Below are positions 14,795-21,948 of a stretch of 33,054 bases of DNA, in pieces. The DNA comes from Candidatus Woesearchaeota archaeon. GTDB lineage: Archaea; Nanobdellota; Nanobdellia; Woesearchaeales; UBA9642. The first letter of the stretch is position 1. Each line of letters starts with the position of its first letter. The stretch spans positions 76,364 to 109,417 of the forward strand of contig JAFGLI010000007.1 in assembly GCA_016928115.1 (NCBI GenBank). The letters are read 5' to 3'. Below the pieces are notes generated by a model that made no database searches, had not been told where the DNA came from, and saw only the letters and a list, made by a program, of their open reading frames with translations. The translations under genes were made by a program, and so were the position numbers.

Positions 14795-16123
14795 TTAACA
14801 ACTCTTCTTCTTTATATCCTCGGCAGCAATCATTCCAGTTACAGCTGAAAATACTATGCCCCTGGAATGGCCTGAGGCATCTCCTGCAACATAGAAATTA
14901 CTGACATTGGTTTCCATTCCCTTAGTTACATTATATCTTGTATCATAGAACTTTACTTCAGGTGCATAAACCAGGGTTGAGCCTGAGTTTATTCCCGGAA
15001 TAATATAATCGAGCTGTTCTATGGCCTCAACTAAATTAATTACTATTCTTTCAGGAAGCGCCATTGATATATCCCCTGGGGTTGCATTTTTCAAAGTAGG
15101 TGAAACCTGATTATCAGACAGCCTTTTCCAGGTTGACCTGCGGCCTTCTTTTAGATTATTTAATGTCTGCAGCAAAGGCTTTCCTCCTCCTATGGTATTG
15201 GCCAGCCTTACAATGGCCCTGCCGTATCTTGTTGTGTCCTCCACAGGATCTGTAAGTACTACTCTTGAAAGCAAAGCCAGATTGGTGTTTTTGCTTTTTG
15301 ATTTTTTAGAAGCATGGCCGTTAACTAAGATAAAAGAGTCGTATTTCTCCACAGAAATAAAGCCGTTTGGGTTTGTGCAGAAAGTCCTTACCAAATCATT
15401 ATAAGTTTTTGTATATAGCCTGAACTTTGCATCATACATTATGTTTTTTATATTCTCATATAATCCGGCAGGGAATTCCAGCCTTACGCCAACATCAATA
15501 GGGCCGTAGTTATATTTTACATTTAATTCCTCTGATTTTTTCCTCAGCCAATAGGCTCCTGCCCTCCCAGGTGCTGCAATAAGATATTTTACAATGAATT
15601 TTCCTTTATCAGAATTTAAAATAAATTTTTTCCCTTTTCTTTTTATATCCAAAACCTTGGTATTCAGCCTGAAAACAATTCCCTTGTTTTTTATTTTCAT
15701 ATAAATATTGTTCATTATTCCGGGCAGTTTATCTGTGCCTATATGCCTTTGTTTTCCTGCAACAAACTCAACGCCGTGTTTTCCAGAAATCTTTCTTAAT
15801 TTTTCAATATTCTTAATATCCAAGCCTGAATAGCCTTCATCCAAGCCTGATTCAGTGAACAAGGAATCAATCTTTTTTATCCTTTTTTCTATTTCACTAT
15901 CTGTTCTTTTAAAAGAAGAAGCATCCCCTCCTATTTTAGGTGTAAGGTTAAGTTTCCCATCTGAAAATGCGCCTGCCCCTCCCACGCCGCAAAGCCTTGA
16001 GTTTCTTTTGCAAGGCTCTTTACCCTTATCTATAACTATTGTCTTTAAGCCTGAACCAGCCAATTCATAAGCAGCAAACAAACCTGCCGGCCCTGCCCCT
16101 ATTATCCCTACATCATAATCCAT
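14795..16123 (-). CDS. FAD-dependent dehydrogenase, COG2509-like
   Basis: Predicted flavoprotein of the uncharacterised family COG2509. The N-terminus holds the dinucleotide-binding fold MDYDVGIIGAGPAGLFAAYE with the acidic end IVIDKGKEPCKR. The family-specific segment RLCGVGGAGAFSDGKLNLTP follows. A second nucleotide-contact region is YLIAAPGRAGAYWLRK, and the C-terminal FAD loop is FYVAGDASGHSRGIVFSAVT. Length is 442 aa, close to the family norm. The conserved Cys pair in EPCKRNSRLCG may be redox active. The substrate is not known. It is divergent from the TPR gene, sharing a 94-base promoter region with TATA-like elements for both directions. Confidence 0.85.
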   Translation of the reverse strand: MDYDVGIIGAGPAGLFAAYELAGSGLKTIVIDKGKEPCKRNSRLCGVGGAGAFSDGKLNLTPKIGGDASSFKRTDSEIEKRIKKIDSLFTESGLDEGYSGLDIKNIEKLRKISGKHGVEFVAGKQRHIGTDKLPGIMNNIYMKIKNKGIVFRLNTKVLDIKRKGKKFILNSDKGKFIVKYLIAAPGRAGAYWLRKKSEELNVKYNYGPIDVGVRLEFPAGLYENIKNIMYDAKFRLYTKTYNDLVRTFCTNPNGFISVEKYDSFILVNGHASKKSKSKNTNLALLSRVVLTDPVEDTTRYGRAIVRLANTIGGGKPLLQTLNNLKEGRRSTWKRLSDNQVSPTLKNATPGDISMALPERIVINLVEAIEQLDYIIPGINSGSTLVYAPEVKFYDTRYNVTKGMETNVSNFYVAGDASGHSRGIVFSAVTGMIAAEDIKKKSC

Positions 16124-16180
16124 AATATAACCCTACATCATAAAAATTTACAGGTTTATAAAGTTTTTTTATAAAAACAA

Positions 16181-16190
16181 ATATTTATAA
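16181..16190 (+). promoter_or_regulatory. TATA box of the TPR gene
   Basis: ATATTTATAAAC lies about 30 bases before the ATG at 16218. On the opposite strand, TTTATAAACC at 16153-16162 similarly serves the FAD dehydrogenase. Confidence 0.45.
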
Positions 16191-16217
16191 ACTTAAAAGT
16201 GGTCACATAGATAAAAG

Positions 16218-17111
16218 ATGGATAAAACCATAAATGAATTATTATATAAACTAAAAAAAGAAACAAAAAGGAAAAAAATAGAGCAAGAAATAATTCCTGG
16301 CTTAAATAAAATAATTAAAAAGGCAACTCTAAAGGATAAAATAAAGATATATGAAGGAATTATTGAAAAAATGAAAAAGGGCTATATCAAAGGCATAGAA
16401 CCTCCTGAAATCTTCTTTAACTTAGCAGACGTTTATCATAGACAAAGCAAAAAATATAAAGAGATAGAAACTCTTGAGCTTGCAATGAATGAATATATGA
16501 AAGAAGGAATATATCATGACCTTGAAAGAGCCATTTCTGTCGGAATAAAATTAATAAAAAAAGAAGAAAATAACCCAAAAATACTTGAAAAAATAGGAAT
16601 GTGCCATAAAGAACTTAATGAAAAAGGGGATGCAATAAACATGTATAAAAGAGCAGCAGGATTATATGAAAAAAGGAAAGATATAATAAAAGCAGAGGGA
16701 TGTTATGAAGAAGTGGCTGAACTTCAGGAAAGTACAAAAAATCATCCTCTTGAGGATATTCTGAACACTTATGAAAAAATAAATGAGCTAACAAATGATA
16801 AAGAAAAAAAGAAACTCCTTGAGAAAAGGATTAGAGAGATGAAAACAGAGATTCTTCTTAAAGGAAAAGATATAAAATATAATATAAAAGAACTAGACAC
16901 AATAATTGTTAAAGAAATTGAATTTTATATTAAAACATCAGGTATAAAATTGGATGAAAATATAGTTAAAAGAAAACTCGATAATATAATCAGGGAAATA
17001 GACGGTTCACATAAAAAATATATTAAAAACACTCTAAAAATAAAGAATGAAGAAAACATATCTGTTATAAAAGTCCAGACCATGTCAGCCCCTCCTTTTG
17101 GAATTCATTAA
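16218..17111 (+). CDS. TPR-repeat protein, 297 aa
   Basis: An all-helical protein with tetratricopeptide-type repeats, used for protein-protein contact. The repeats are visible from about residue 65 to 185: IFFNLADVYHRQSKKYKEIE, KILEKIGMCHKELNEKGDAI followed by NMYKRAAGLYEKRKDIIKA, and GCYEEVAELQESTKN. The layout resembles alpha-SNAP-like TPR solenoids. The C-terminal third (DTIIVKEIEFYIKTSGIKLD onwards) is helical and unassigned, and the end SAPPFGIH is odd for such a protein. No enzyme motif is present. Partners are unknown. It is followed by a separate transcription unit (zinc ribbon and cold-shock protein) with its own TATA-like element. Confidence 0.65.
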   Translation: MDKTINELLYKLKKETKRKKIEQEIIPGLNKIIKKATLKDKIKIYEGIIEKMKKGYIKGIEPPEIFFNLADVYHRQSKKYKEIETLELAMNEYMKEGIYHDLERAISVGIKLIKKEENNPKILEKIGMCHKELNEKGDAINMYKRAAGLYEKRKDIIKAEGCYEEVAELQESTKNHPLEDILNTYEKINELTNDKEKKKLLEKRIREMKTEILLKGKDIKYNIKELDTIIVKEIEFYIKTSGIKLDENIVKRKLDNIIREIDGSHKKYIKNTLKIKNEENISVIKVQTMSAPPFGIH

Positions 17112-17132
17112 TATTAATATAAAACAAGGGCA

Positions 17133-17142
17133 ACTTATTTAA
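17133..17142 (+). promoter_or_regulatory. TATA-like element before the zinc-ribbon/cold-shock pair
   Basis: TTATTTAAAC is centred about 27 bases before the ATG at 17165, again predicting a nearly leaderless transcript. Confidence 0.45.
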
Positions 17143-17164
17143 ACAAACTCTTATTCTGTTTAAT

Positions 17165-17302
17165 ATGGTAAACTATAATATAGTTAAATATTGCAGATTA
17201 TGCAAAAAAAGGTTCGTGGTTAAAAAAGAGGAGTCTAAAAAGAAATACTGTAATAATTGTCAATTAAAAATAGACAAAGGAGAAATAAATGAATGGGGGT
17301 GA
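17165..17302 (+). CDS. 45-aa zinc-ribbon protein upstream of the cold-shock gene
   Basis: This gene is too short for the ORF track. It reads MVNYNIVKYCRLCKKRFVVK, followed by KKYCNNCQLKIDKGEINEWG. Two Cys-x2-Cys knuckles 15 residues apart form a standard zinc ribbon. Its stop (TGA) lies inside the ribosome-binding site GGGGTGA of the following cold-shock gene, four bases before that ATG, so the two are probably translated together. The TATA box in the proper place supports a real gene. A role in nucleic-acid or protein binding is plausible, but nothing specific can be said. Confidence 0.65.
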   Translation: MVNYNIVKYCRLCKKRFVVKKEESKKKYCNNCQLKIDKGEINEWG

Positions 17303-17306
17303 AAAA

Positions 17307-17498
17307 ATGAAAGGAACTGTAAAATTCTTTAATAATATGAAAGGATACGGCTTTATAGCTGGAGAAGACGGCAAAGAGTATTTTGTTCATCAAACAGGAT
17401 TAAAAGAAGGCGTTTCTTTAAATGAAGAAGATTCTGTTGAATTTGAAGTTGAGAAAGGAGACAGAGGCCCAAAGGCAGTCAATGTGACTAAAGAATAG
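17307..17498 (+). CDS. Cold-shock domain protein (CspA-like)
   Basis: A 63-aa single cold-shock domain, an OB-fold binder of single-stranded RNA and DNA. It starts MKGTVKFFNNMKGYGFIAGE, containing the RNP-1 motif KGYGFI, then EYFVHQTGLKEGVSL with RNP-2, and ends FEVEKGDRGPKAVNVTKE. These are the canonical residues and length. The ORF track starts six codons earlier; I chose 17307 because homologues begin MKGTVK and GGGGTGA precedes it at proper spacing. Csp proteins are mainly bacterial but occur in some DPANN and haloarchaea, so a bacterial origin is possible. Confidence 0.92.
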   Translation: MKGTVKFFNNMKGYGFIAGEDGKEYFVHQTGLKEGVSLNEEDSVEFEVEKGDRGPKAVNVTKE

Positions 17499-17523
17499 AT
17501 TTATTAAAATTCTTATAAATAAG

Positions 17524-17559
17524 TTTTTTAATTCACATAATCTTTTTTATTAATTTTTT
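17524..17559 (+). terminator. T-rich transcription terminator after the cold-shock gene
   Basis: Three T6 runs occur within 36 bases shortly after the stop codon. Archaeal RNA polymerase ends transcription at such U-rich stretches without needing a hairpin. Confidence 0.45.
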
Positions 17560-17645
17560 ATAAACTATTACATAAGAATAAGCCAGATAATGATTATAAG
17601 CAAGATAAAAAAATTTATAAATCCTGTATTTATTAATTAATATAT

Positions 17646-18506
17646 ATGGGGGTTTTGGATTTTATTAATGAACTTGAAAATTTTGTTCCTATATTGAGGA
17701 CACTGATAATAATTGTTTTATTAATTATATTCTTTGGCATTATCTTGAATTTCATAAAAAAAAGATTGCTCTCAAAAGCAAAGACTAAAAAACAAATATC
17801 AAATATTCAGATATTTTCTCAAATGGCTAAATATATTTTTATACTCATAGTTTTATTATCTGCTATTTTTTCATATTCTGGCTCATGGTCTGGTCTAGGA
17901 TTAAGTGTTGGTCTATTATCTGCTGCTCTTGGATGGGCTCTGCAGAAACCAATAACAGGTATTGCAGCATGGATGATGATTGTAATGAGAAGGAACTTTG
18001 AGATAGGCGACAGAATTATTATAGGGACTGTAAAAGGAGATGTAATAGATATAACTTTGACACATGTTTATATAAAGGAAGTAGGGGGGATTGTTGCAGG
18101 CGAGGAAAGGTCAGGAAGAATAATTATGATTCCAAACTCAATATTATTTGAACAGAATATAATAAACTACACCTCAAAATATGAACTTATTCTGGATCAG
18201 GTTCCTGTCACAGTAACTTATGAGAGCAACATGGACAAAGCAATAAATATTGCATTAAAGGCTGCTAAAAAACATACAACTAGTTTTATTGAAAAAAGCA
18301 ATAAAGAGCCTTATGTAAGGACTTATTTCGAGCCCTATGGGATGAGGGTAAGCGTAAGGTATCTTGTTGATGCAAAAAGGCTGCAGGAATTCTCAAGCCT
18401 GATAACAAAGGAGATATATGACAGGATAAAAGAAACCAAAGACGTTGAAATAGCTTATCCACATACAGAAATCTTATTCAAGGATAAAACAAAAAGATTC
18501 ACATAA
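17646..18506 (+). CDS. Small-conductance mechanosensitive channel, MscS family
   Basis: A membrane channel that opens under tension to release solutes during osmotic downshock. Three hydrophobic segments are visible: LRTLIIIVLLIIFFGIILNF, YIFILIVLLSAIFSYSG and the pore-lining helix LGLSVGLLSAALGWALQKPI, rich in Gly and Ala. The MscS signature that follows is FEIGDRIIIGTVKGDVIDIT. The beta domain ends IMIPNSILFEQNIINYT, and the C-terminal alpha/beta domain ends near AYPHTEILF. Length is 286 aa, the size of the E. coli channel. ATTTATAAAT at 17611-17620 is a likely TATA box. It is convergent with htpX, with 13 bases between. Confidence 0.92.
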   Translation: MGVLDFINELENFVPILRTLIIIVLLIIFFGIILNFIKKRLLSKAKTKKQISNIQIFSQMAKYIFILIVLLSAIFSYSGSWSGLGLSVGLLSAALGWALQKPITGIAAWMMIVMRRNFEIGDRIIIGTVKGDVIDITLTHVYIKEVGGIVAGEERSGRIIMIPNSILFEQNIINYTSKYELILDQVPVTVTYESNMDKAINIALKAAKKHTTSFIEKSNKEPYVRTYFEPYGMRVSVRYLVDAKRLQEFSSLITKEIYDRIKETKDVEIAYPHTEILFKDKTKRFT

Positions 18507-18519
18507 TTATTTGTTTTTC

Positions 18520-19407
18520 TTAATAACTCTCCAGCTTTTTAATTCTTTCAGCTAAAGGAGGGTGTGTTGAGAACAGATTATTAAACCAGCCTTTTTTCAG
18601 GGGATTGCTTATATATAATAAGGCTGTTGCCGGGGTTGCATATTTCACTGGCTTGTTTTGATTCTGAATTTTTTTCAAAGCATTAATTAATCCTTTCGGG
18701 TTCCTTGTCAGTAGTGCTCCTGAAGCATCAGCAAGATATTCTCTTTTTCTTGATATTGACAATTTTATTAATTGTGCTATAAAAGGCGACAATATAGCCA
18801 GAACAACCCCTATCAACATCAAGATTAATCCTAAATTCCCTGAATCCTTATTTCTCCTGTTTCCTGAAAACCATAAGCTCCTGAGGAAAAAATGGCTTAA
18901 TAATGCGACAATCCCGACCAAAACAACTGCAAGAGTCATCAGCCTTATATCATAATTTTTTATATGGGACATCTCATGCGAGATAACACCTTCAAGCTCT
19001 CTTTTATTCAATAATCTTCTTGCACCTGTTGTAACAGCAATCGCAGAAGTCTCAGGGTTTCTTCCTGTCGCAAATGCATTTATGGAAGGGTCATTTATCA
19101 GATAAACTTTTGGCTTGGGCATTCCTGCTGCTATTGAAAGACCTTCAACTATATTTGTTAACTCAAGGTCATCTTCCCTTGTTATCTCTTTTGCATTTGA
19201 CAAAGCTAAAATCTGTTTGGAGCCTGTGAAATAAGCTATCAGTGTCCATACCACGGCTATAATCAAAGCCAATCCCAGGCCTACATAAGGATCCCCCCAT
19301 ACAAAACCAAAAACTAATCCAAGAACACTAACTAAAACCATAAAAAAGAATATCAGAAAATAGGATTTCCATTTGTTTACAGAAATCTGATGGTATAGCT
19401 TGGACAT
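18520..19407 (-). CDS. htpX: HtpX-like membrane metalloprotease (peptidase M48)
   Basis: A zinc protease of the membrane that removes damaged membrane proteins. The active-site helix is GVISHEMSHIKNYD (HExxH), and the third zinc ligand Glu is likely in SRKREYLADASGALL. There are four hydrophobic segments: SYFLIFFFMVLVSVLGLVFG, GLGLALIIAVVWTLIAYF, LMTLAVVLVGIVALLSHFFL and LILMLIGVVLAILSPFIAQL. The C-terminus LFSTHPPLAERIKKLESY is the family's end motif. Length is 295 aa, typical. It follows lemA by 13 bases; this lemA-htpX pair is common in bacteria and archaea. Confidence 0.95.
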   Translation of the reverse strand: MSKLYHQISVNKWKSYFLIFFFMVLVSVLGLVFGFVWGDPYVGLGLALIIAVVWTLIAYFTGSKQILALSNAKEITREDDLELTNIVEGLSIAAGMPKPKVYLINDPSINAFATGRNPETSAIAVTTGARRLLNKRELEGVISHEMSHIKNYDIRLMTLAVVLVGIVALLSHFFLRSLWFSGNRRNKDSGNLGLILMLIGVVLAILSPFIAQLIKLSISRKREYLADASGALLTRNPKGLINALKKIQNQNKPVKYATPATALLYISNPLKKGWFNNLFSTHPPLAERIKKLESY

Positions 19408-19420
19408 TTTTTTCTAAAAA

Positions 19421-19975
19421 CTAAAACTCAACCTTCACAGCCTTTCTTTCCCCTTCAGGTGCTCTGAAGAACTCCATTTTCTTAAATCTGAATAAATTTG
19501 CAATCATGTTCGTAGGGAAGGTTTCTATTGAATTGTTCAAAGACATCACCGTATCATTATAAAACTGCCTTGAATAAGCCACCTTGTCTTCTGTTCCTGA
19601 AAGCTCTTCCTGCAGCTTTAAAAAATTCTCATTTGCCTTTAACTGGGGATAGTTTTCTGCAACTGCAAAAAGGCTTTTCAGGGCCCCTGTCAGCATATTG
19701 TCTGCTTTTGCTTTGTCTGCTGTTTTATCTGCCTTTAACAAAGCAGCTCTTGCTTTTGTTATATTTTCAAGAACTGTTTTTTCATGCTTGGCATATCCTT
19801 TAACAGTTTTTACAAGATTAGGAATCAGATTTGCCCTTCTTTTTAATTGAACATCAATCTGTGAAAAACCATTCCTTGCCCTGTTTCTTAAAACCACTAA
19901 TTTATTATAGCTTGCTATTAAAAATAATACAACCACAGCAGCAACAATCCATATTATTAACATTGATATTTCCAT
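19421..19975 (-). CDS. lemA: LemA family protein
   Basis: A membrane-anchored helical-bundle protein of unknown exact function, often encoded with HtpX or other envelope proteins. It has one N-terminal membrane segment ([20 protein letters not shown]), then the LemA signature [20 protein letters not shown] and [53 protein letters not shown], and the end [20 protein letters not shown] followed by [18 protein letters not shown]. Length is 184 aa, typical. GGGGGC before the ATG serves as ribosome-binding site, and TTTATAAAC at 20029-20038 on the minus strand is the likely TATA box. Confidence 0.95.
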   Translation of the reverse strand: MEISMLIIWIVAAVVVLFLIASYNKLVVLRNRARNGFSQIDVQLKRRANLIPNLVKTVKGYAKHEKTVLENITKARAALLKADKTADKAKADNMLTGALKSLFAVAENYPQLKANENFLKLQEELSGTEDKVAYSRQFYNDTVMSLNNSIETFPTNMIANLFRFKKMEFFRAPEGERKAVKVEF

Positions 19976-20081
19976 TTTCTGCCCCCTTTATTCAAATATT
20001 ATTTCGTATTAAATAAAAAAACTCTTTTGTTTATAAATTTTAAGTTTTTTATTTGGAAAAAACAATTCAAAAATACAAACA

Positions 20082-20116
20082 TTTATATATTTAATTTCAC
20101 AGTGATTGCGCAATCA
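20082..20116 (+). promoter_or_regulatory. TATA box and perfect 14-bp palindrome before the charged mini-operon
   Basis: TTTATATA (20082-20089) predicts transcription starting near 20110. TGATTGCGCAATCA at 20103-20116 is a perfect palindrome, unusually GC-containing for this DNA, and overlaps the predicted start site. That position suits a repressor operator. The regulator is unknown. Confidence 0.55.
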
Positions 20117-20151
20117 TTTGTTTTTTCTAAAAACTGAGAGGTGGCGAAAAA

Positions 20152-20226
20152 ATGACCAAGAAAAAAGCTAAAACAACAAAAAAGGCCAAGACAAAGAAAA
20201 AATCAACTAAGAAAAAAAAGAAATGA
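20152..20226 (+). CDS. 24-aa polylysine mini-protein
   Basis: This gene is too short for the ORF track. The ATG is preceded by GAGAGGTGGCG, a strong ribosome-binding site, with a TATA box and palindrome upstream. The peptide MTKKKAKTTKKAKTKKKSTK ends in four more Lys; 15 of 24 residues are Lys and the rest Ala, Thr, Ser. It resembles histone-H1-type tails and the Lys tails of the ribosomal proteins in this window. Its stop TGA forms part of the ribosome-binding site of the next, strongly acidic gene. It could bind nucleic acid or its acidic partner. I do not recognise a family. Strong signals at each level make me think it is real. Confidence 0.55.
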   Translation: MTKKKAKTTKKAKTKKKSTKKKKK

Positions 20227-20237
20227 GGTGGTGACAA

Positions 20238-20333
20238 ATGTCTGAAGATGATTTTGATGATGAACCTTTAGAAGATGAAGACAACGAAGACGATGATGAA
20301 GATTATGGTGGAGATGACGACGAAGACTGGTGA
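20238..20333 (+). CDS. 31-aa poly-Asp/Glu mini-protein
   Basis: Second gene of the charged pair, also missing from the ORF track. ATGAGGTGGTGACAAATG links the stop of the lysine peptide to this start. The peptide starts MSEDDFDDEPLEDEDNEDDD and ends GGDDDEDW. It has 21 acidic residues of 31 and not one Lys or Arg. The few aromatic and hydrophobic positions (F6, L11, Y23, W31) could contact a partner. It is probably disordered in isolation. Charge balance with the preceding gene suggests the products meet, but this is inference. Confidence 0.55.
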   Translation: MSEDDFDDEPLEDEDNEDDDEDYGGDDDEDW

Positions 20334-20341
20334 ATAAACAC

Positions 20342-20361
20342 TTTTTCTTTTTTATTTTTTT
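20342..20361 (+). terminator. T-rich terminator of the charged mini-operon
   Basis: T5, T6 and T7 runs begin nine bases after the stop codon of the acidic peptide, overlapping the 3' end of the convergent taw3 gene. Nothing on the plus strand follows before 21949, so the pair is a complete unit and not a leader for another gene. Confidence 0.45.
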
Positions 20362-20900
20362 AATTCTTTTGAAACTCTTTCAATCAATAACCATCCTTTT
20401 TTTAAGTTTGTATTTATTTCTTCAGTTAGTTTTTCAATATATTTTTTAGAAAGATTCTCAAATGGAAGATAAATAACTTGAGAGGTTTTTGCTTCTATTA
20501 TTATATTAGGGCTTGTTCTTTTTATTGAAGTTTTTTTCCAGCCTGATTTCCTGAAGACGTCAGCAAGAAGGTTTGCTTTTTCAATATTTACTGCTCTTAT
20601 ATGAATTATGGGCCCTTCTGCCCTGAGCCATCTTCCTTTTTCCTGCAGAGAATATAATTCATTGATTTTATTTTTATTTATCAAATCATGATAATTAAGA
20701 AACCATTCTGTATTTTTTTTAATCAGCTTTGGCTTTAAAATTTTGACTCTTCCACTGCAGCTTGATGTTGTGAAATACTCTTTTTTATTATTTATTAAAC
20801 CCATAAGTGGTTTTATTTTCTCGTCTATAGAACCCTTTTTTGACTTGTCTTTTTTGCTTAAGATATCTGCTTTTTCCTTCTGAAATAAATATTCTTCCAT
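20352..20900 (-). CDS. taw3: tRNA wybutosine-synthesis methyltransferase Taw3 (TYW3 family)
   Basis: Predicted SAM-dependent N-methyltransferase acting on the wyosine-type base at position 37 of tRNA-Phe. The N-terminus has FQKEKADILSKKDKSKKGSI and DEKIKPLMGLINNKKEYFTT followed by SSCSGR; the TTSSCSGR block is the hallmark of TYW3. Later LRAEGPIIHIRAVNIEKANL and the KTSIKRTSPNIIIEAK region fit the family. Length is 182 aa, slightly under the usual 200. It is 36 bases downstream of the DUF5320-like gene in the same direction, so may share transcription with the iron operon or use an AT-rich promoter of its own. Confidence 0.93.
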   Translation of the reverse strand: MEEYLFQKEKADILSKKDKSKKGSIDEKIKPLMGLINNKKEYFTTSSCSGRVKILKPKLIKKNTEWFLNYHDLINKNKINELYSLQEKGRWLRAEGPIIHIRAVNIEKANLLADVFRKSGWKKTSIKRTSPNIIIEAKTSQVIYLPFENLSKKYIEKLTEEINTNLKKGWLLIERVSKELKK

Positions 20901-20936
20901 AAATAAAAATAATTTAATTTAATTTAAAAATATTTT

Positions 20937-21215
20937 TTATTTATTGAGAGTTTCTTCAATCTTTCTTATTCTTTCTGAAAGAGAGTCAATATTTTCCTCT
21001 GGTGGCATGTTTCCTATGAAACCTCTACCTAAGCCTCTTCCACGACCAAATCCTAAGCCTCTTCCTCCTGGAAATCCTCTTCTAAGGCCATATCCAAAAA
21101 AGCCTCTGCCTAATCCTCTTCCTCTGCTATAAGTATCTGCTGGTGCACAATAACCCATTCCTCTTCCGGTCATGGGCCCCTGTCCGTTTGGTCCTGTCCT
21201 GTCATATCCCGGCAT
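20937..21215 (-). CDS. Gly/Arg-rich DUF5320-like protein
   Basis: A 92-aa protein that begins MPGYDRTGPNGQGPMTGRGM, then GYCAP, the recognisable N-terminus of the DUF5320 group. The middle is a Gly/Arg/Phe-rich low-complexity tract (GRGLGFGRGRGLGRGF). The end EENIDSLSERIRKIEETLNK forms a short coiled coil. Members often lie near Fe-S or NifB/NifX-type genes; function is unknown. AGGAGGTGA overlaps the stop codon of dtxR and places the ATG ideally, so it is translated as the third gene of the feoA-dtxR unit. Confidence 0.8.
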   Translation of the reverse strand: MPGYDRTGPNGQGPMTGRGMGYCAPADTYSRGRGLGRGFFGYGLRRGFPGGRGLGFGRGRGLGRGFIGNMPPEENIDSLSERIRKIEETLNK

Positions 21216-21219
21216 ATTT

Positions 21220-21603
21220 TCACCTCCTATTGTTTTTTAATTTTTTTACAAAATTTTTCAGCTTTTTGTTTGTATCTGAACTTATAAAATGCTCAATAAG
21301 GCAAGCCTCTTGTAATGCTGTTTTATTCTCGACTTTCAGTATTTTTGTTAAAAAATCAAGCAAGGTTTTGTGCTTGTCATAAACCTTTCTGGCTGTTTTT
21401 TTACCCTTTTCAGTAAGCTTTATCTTTCCATATCTTTCATTTTTAACTAAATCTTTTTTATTGAGTTTTTTCATGGCCTCACTCACACTTGGCAAACTGA
21501 TGTCAAGGAAAACAGATATATCCTTTACACCAACATTTTTTTTCTCTTTTCCAATAAGATAAATTGCCTCTAAATAATCCTCATTGCTTTTTGTAAGTTT
21601 CAT
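21220..21603 (-). CDS. DtxR/MntR-family metal-dependent transcription regulator
   Basis: A winged-helix repressor that senses Fe(II) or Mn(II). The DNA-binding part is MKLTKSNEDYLEAIYLIGKE, VKDISVFLDISLPSVSEAMK and KLNKKDLVKNERYGKIKLTE, followed by the dimer/metal region GKKTARKVYDKHKTLLDFLT and EACLIEHFISSDTNKKLKNF. Metal ligands are suggested by the H in YDKHKTL, the C and E-H in EACLIEH. Length is 127 aa; the SH3-like third domain found in DtxR proper is missing, as in MntR. The ATG overlaps the frameshifted end of feoA (ATGA). A matching palindrome lies at the operon promoter, which suggests autoregulation. Confidence 0.92.
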   Translation of the reverse strand: MKLTKSNEDYLEAIYLIGKEKKNVGVKDISVFLDISLPSVSEAMKKLNKKDLVKNERYGKIKLTEKGKKTARKVYDKHKTLLDFLTKILKVENKTALQEACLIEHFISSDTNKKLKNFVKKLKNNRR

Positions 21604-21864
21604 TTTTTGTATTTAACATAAATTTTCTCTGCCTCACCACAACCAAGAGCAAGGTCATATCTATTATTAATAGTAATATATCTGAGGCCCAAATGGAAAA
21701 GCAGTTTTTTTCTTTATGATTGTTTTTTCTCTAATGCCCATATTTTCTAATCTTCTTCTAAAACCTCTTCCATTATGAAAAGAATGTACTTCAGCCTCTT
21801 CTTTATACTTTAATTCTGTTAAAGGTATTGCTTTATCAATATTATCTTCTAAATCTTCTGCCAT
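21600..21864 (-). pseudogene. feoA: FeoA, interrupted by a frameshift
   Basis: FeoA is a small SH3-like cytoplasmic partner of the ferrous iron transporter FeoB. The track's 65-aa ORF contains its first two thirds: AIPLTELKYKEEAEVHSFHN, RRRLENMGIREKTIIKKKTA and FPFGPQIYYY, then a stop. In the next frame the missing end is present: ITINNRYDLALGCGEAEKIY followed by VKYKK, and a TGA overlapping the dtxR ATG by the usual ATGA. One extra base (or two missing) in CAGATATATTACT explains this. It may be a sequencing or assembly error, a recent mutation, or recoding. FeoB is not in the window. Confidence 0.8.
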
Positions 21865-21867
21865 ATA

Positions 21868-21894
21868 GTTAGGTAAACCTAACTTGTATATAAA
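21868..21894 (-). promoter_or_regulatory. DtxR-type operator and TATA box of the feoA-dtxR operon
   Basis: GTTAGGTAAACCTAAC at 21868-21883 is a perfect inverted repeat (7-bp arms, 2-bp spacer) closely like known DtxR/IdeR boxes (TTAGGTTAGSCTAACCTAA). Directly upstream on the minus strand TTTATATA (21887-21894) is the TATA box. The transcript would start next to the feoA ATG, inside the operator, so metal-loaded DtxR should block initiation. Confidence 0.75.
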
Positions 21895-21948
21895 CCTTTT
21901 GAAATAATAAGGTTTAAAAAGGATAAAAATAAGAAAAAAACTATAAAA

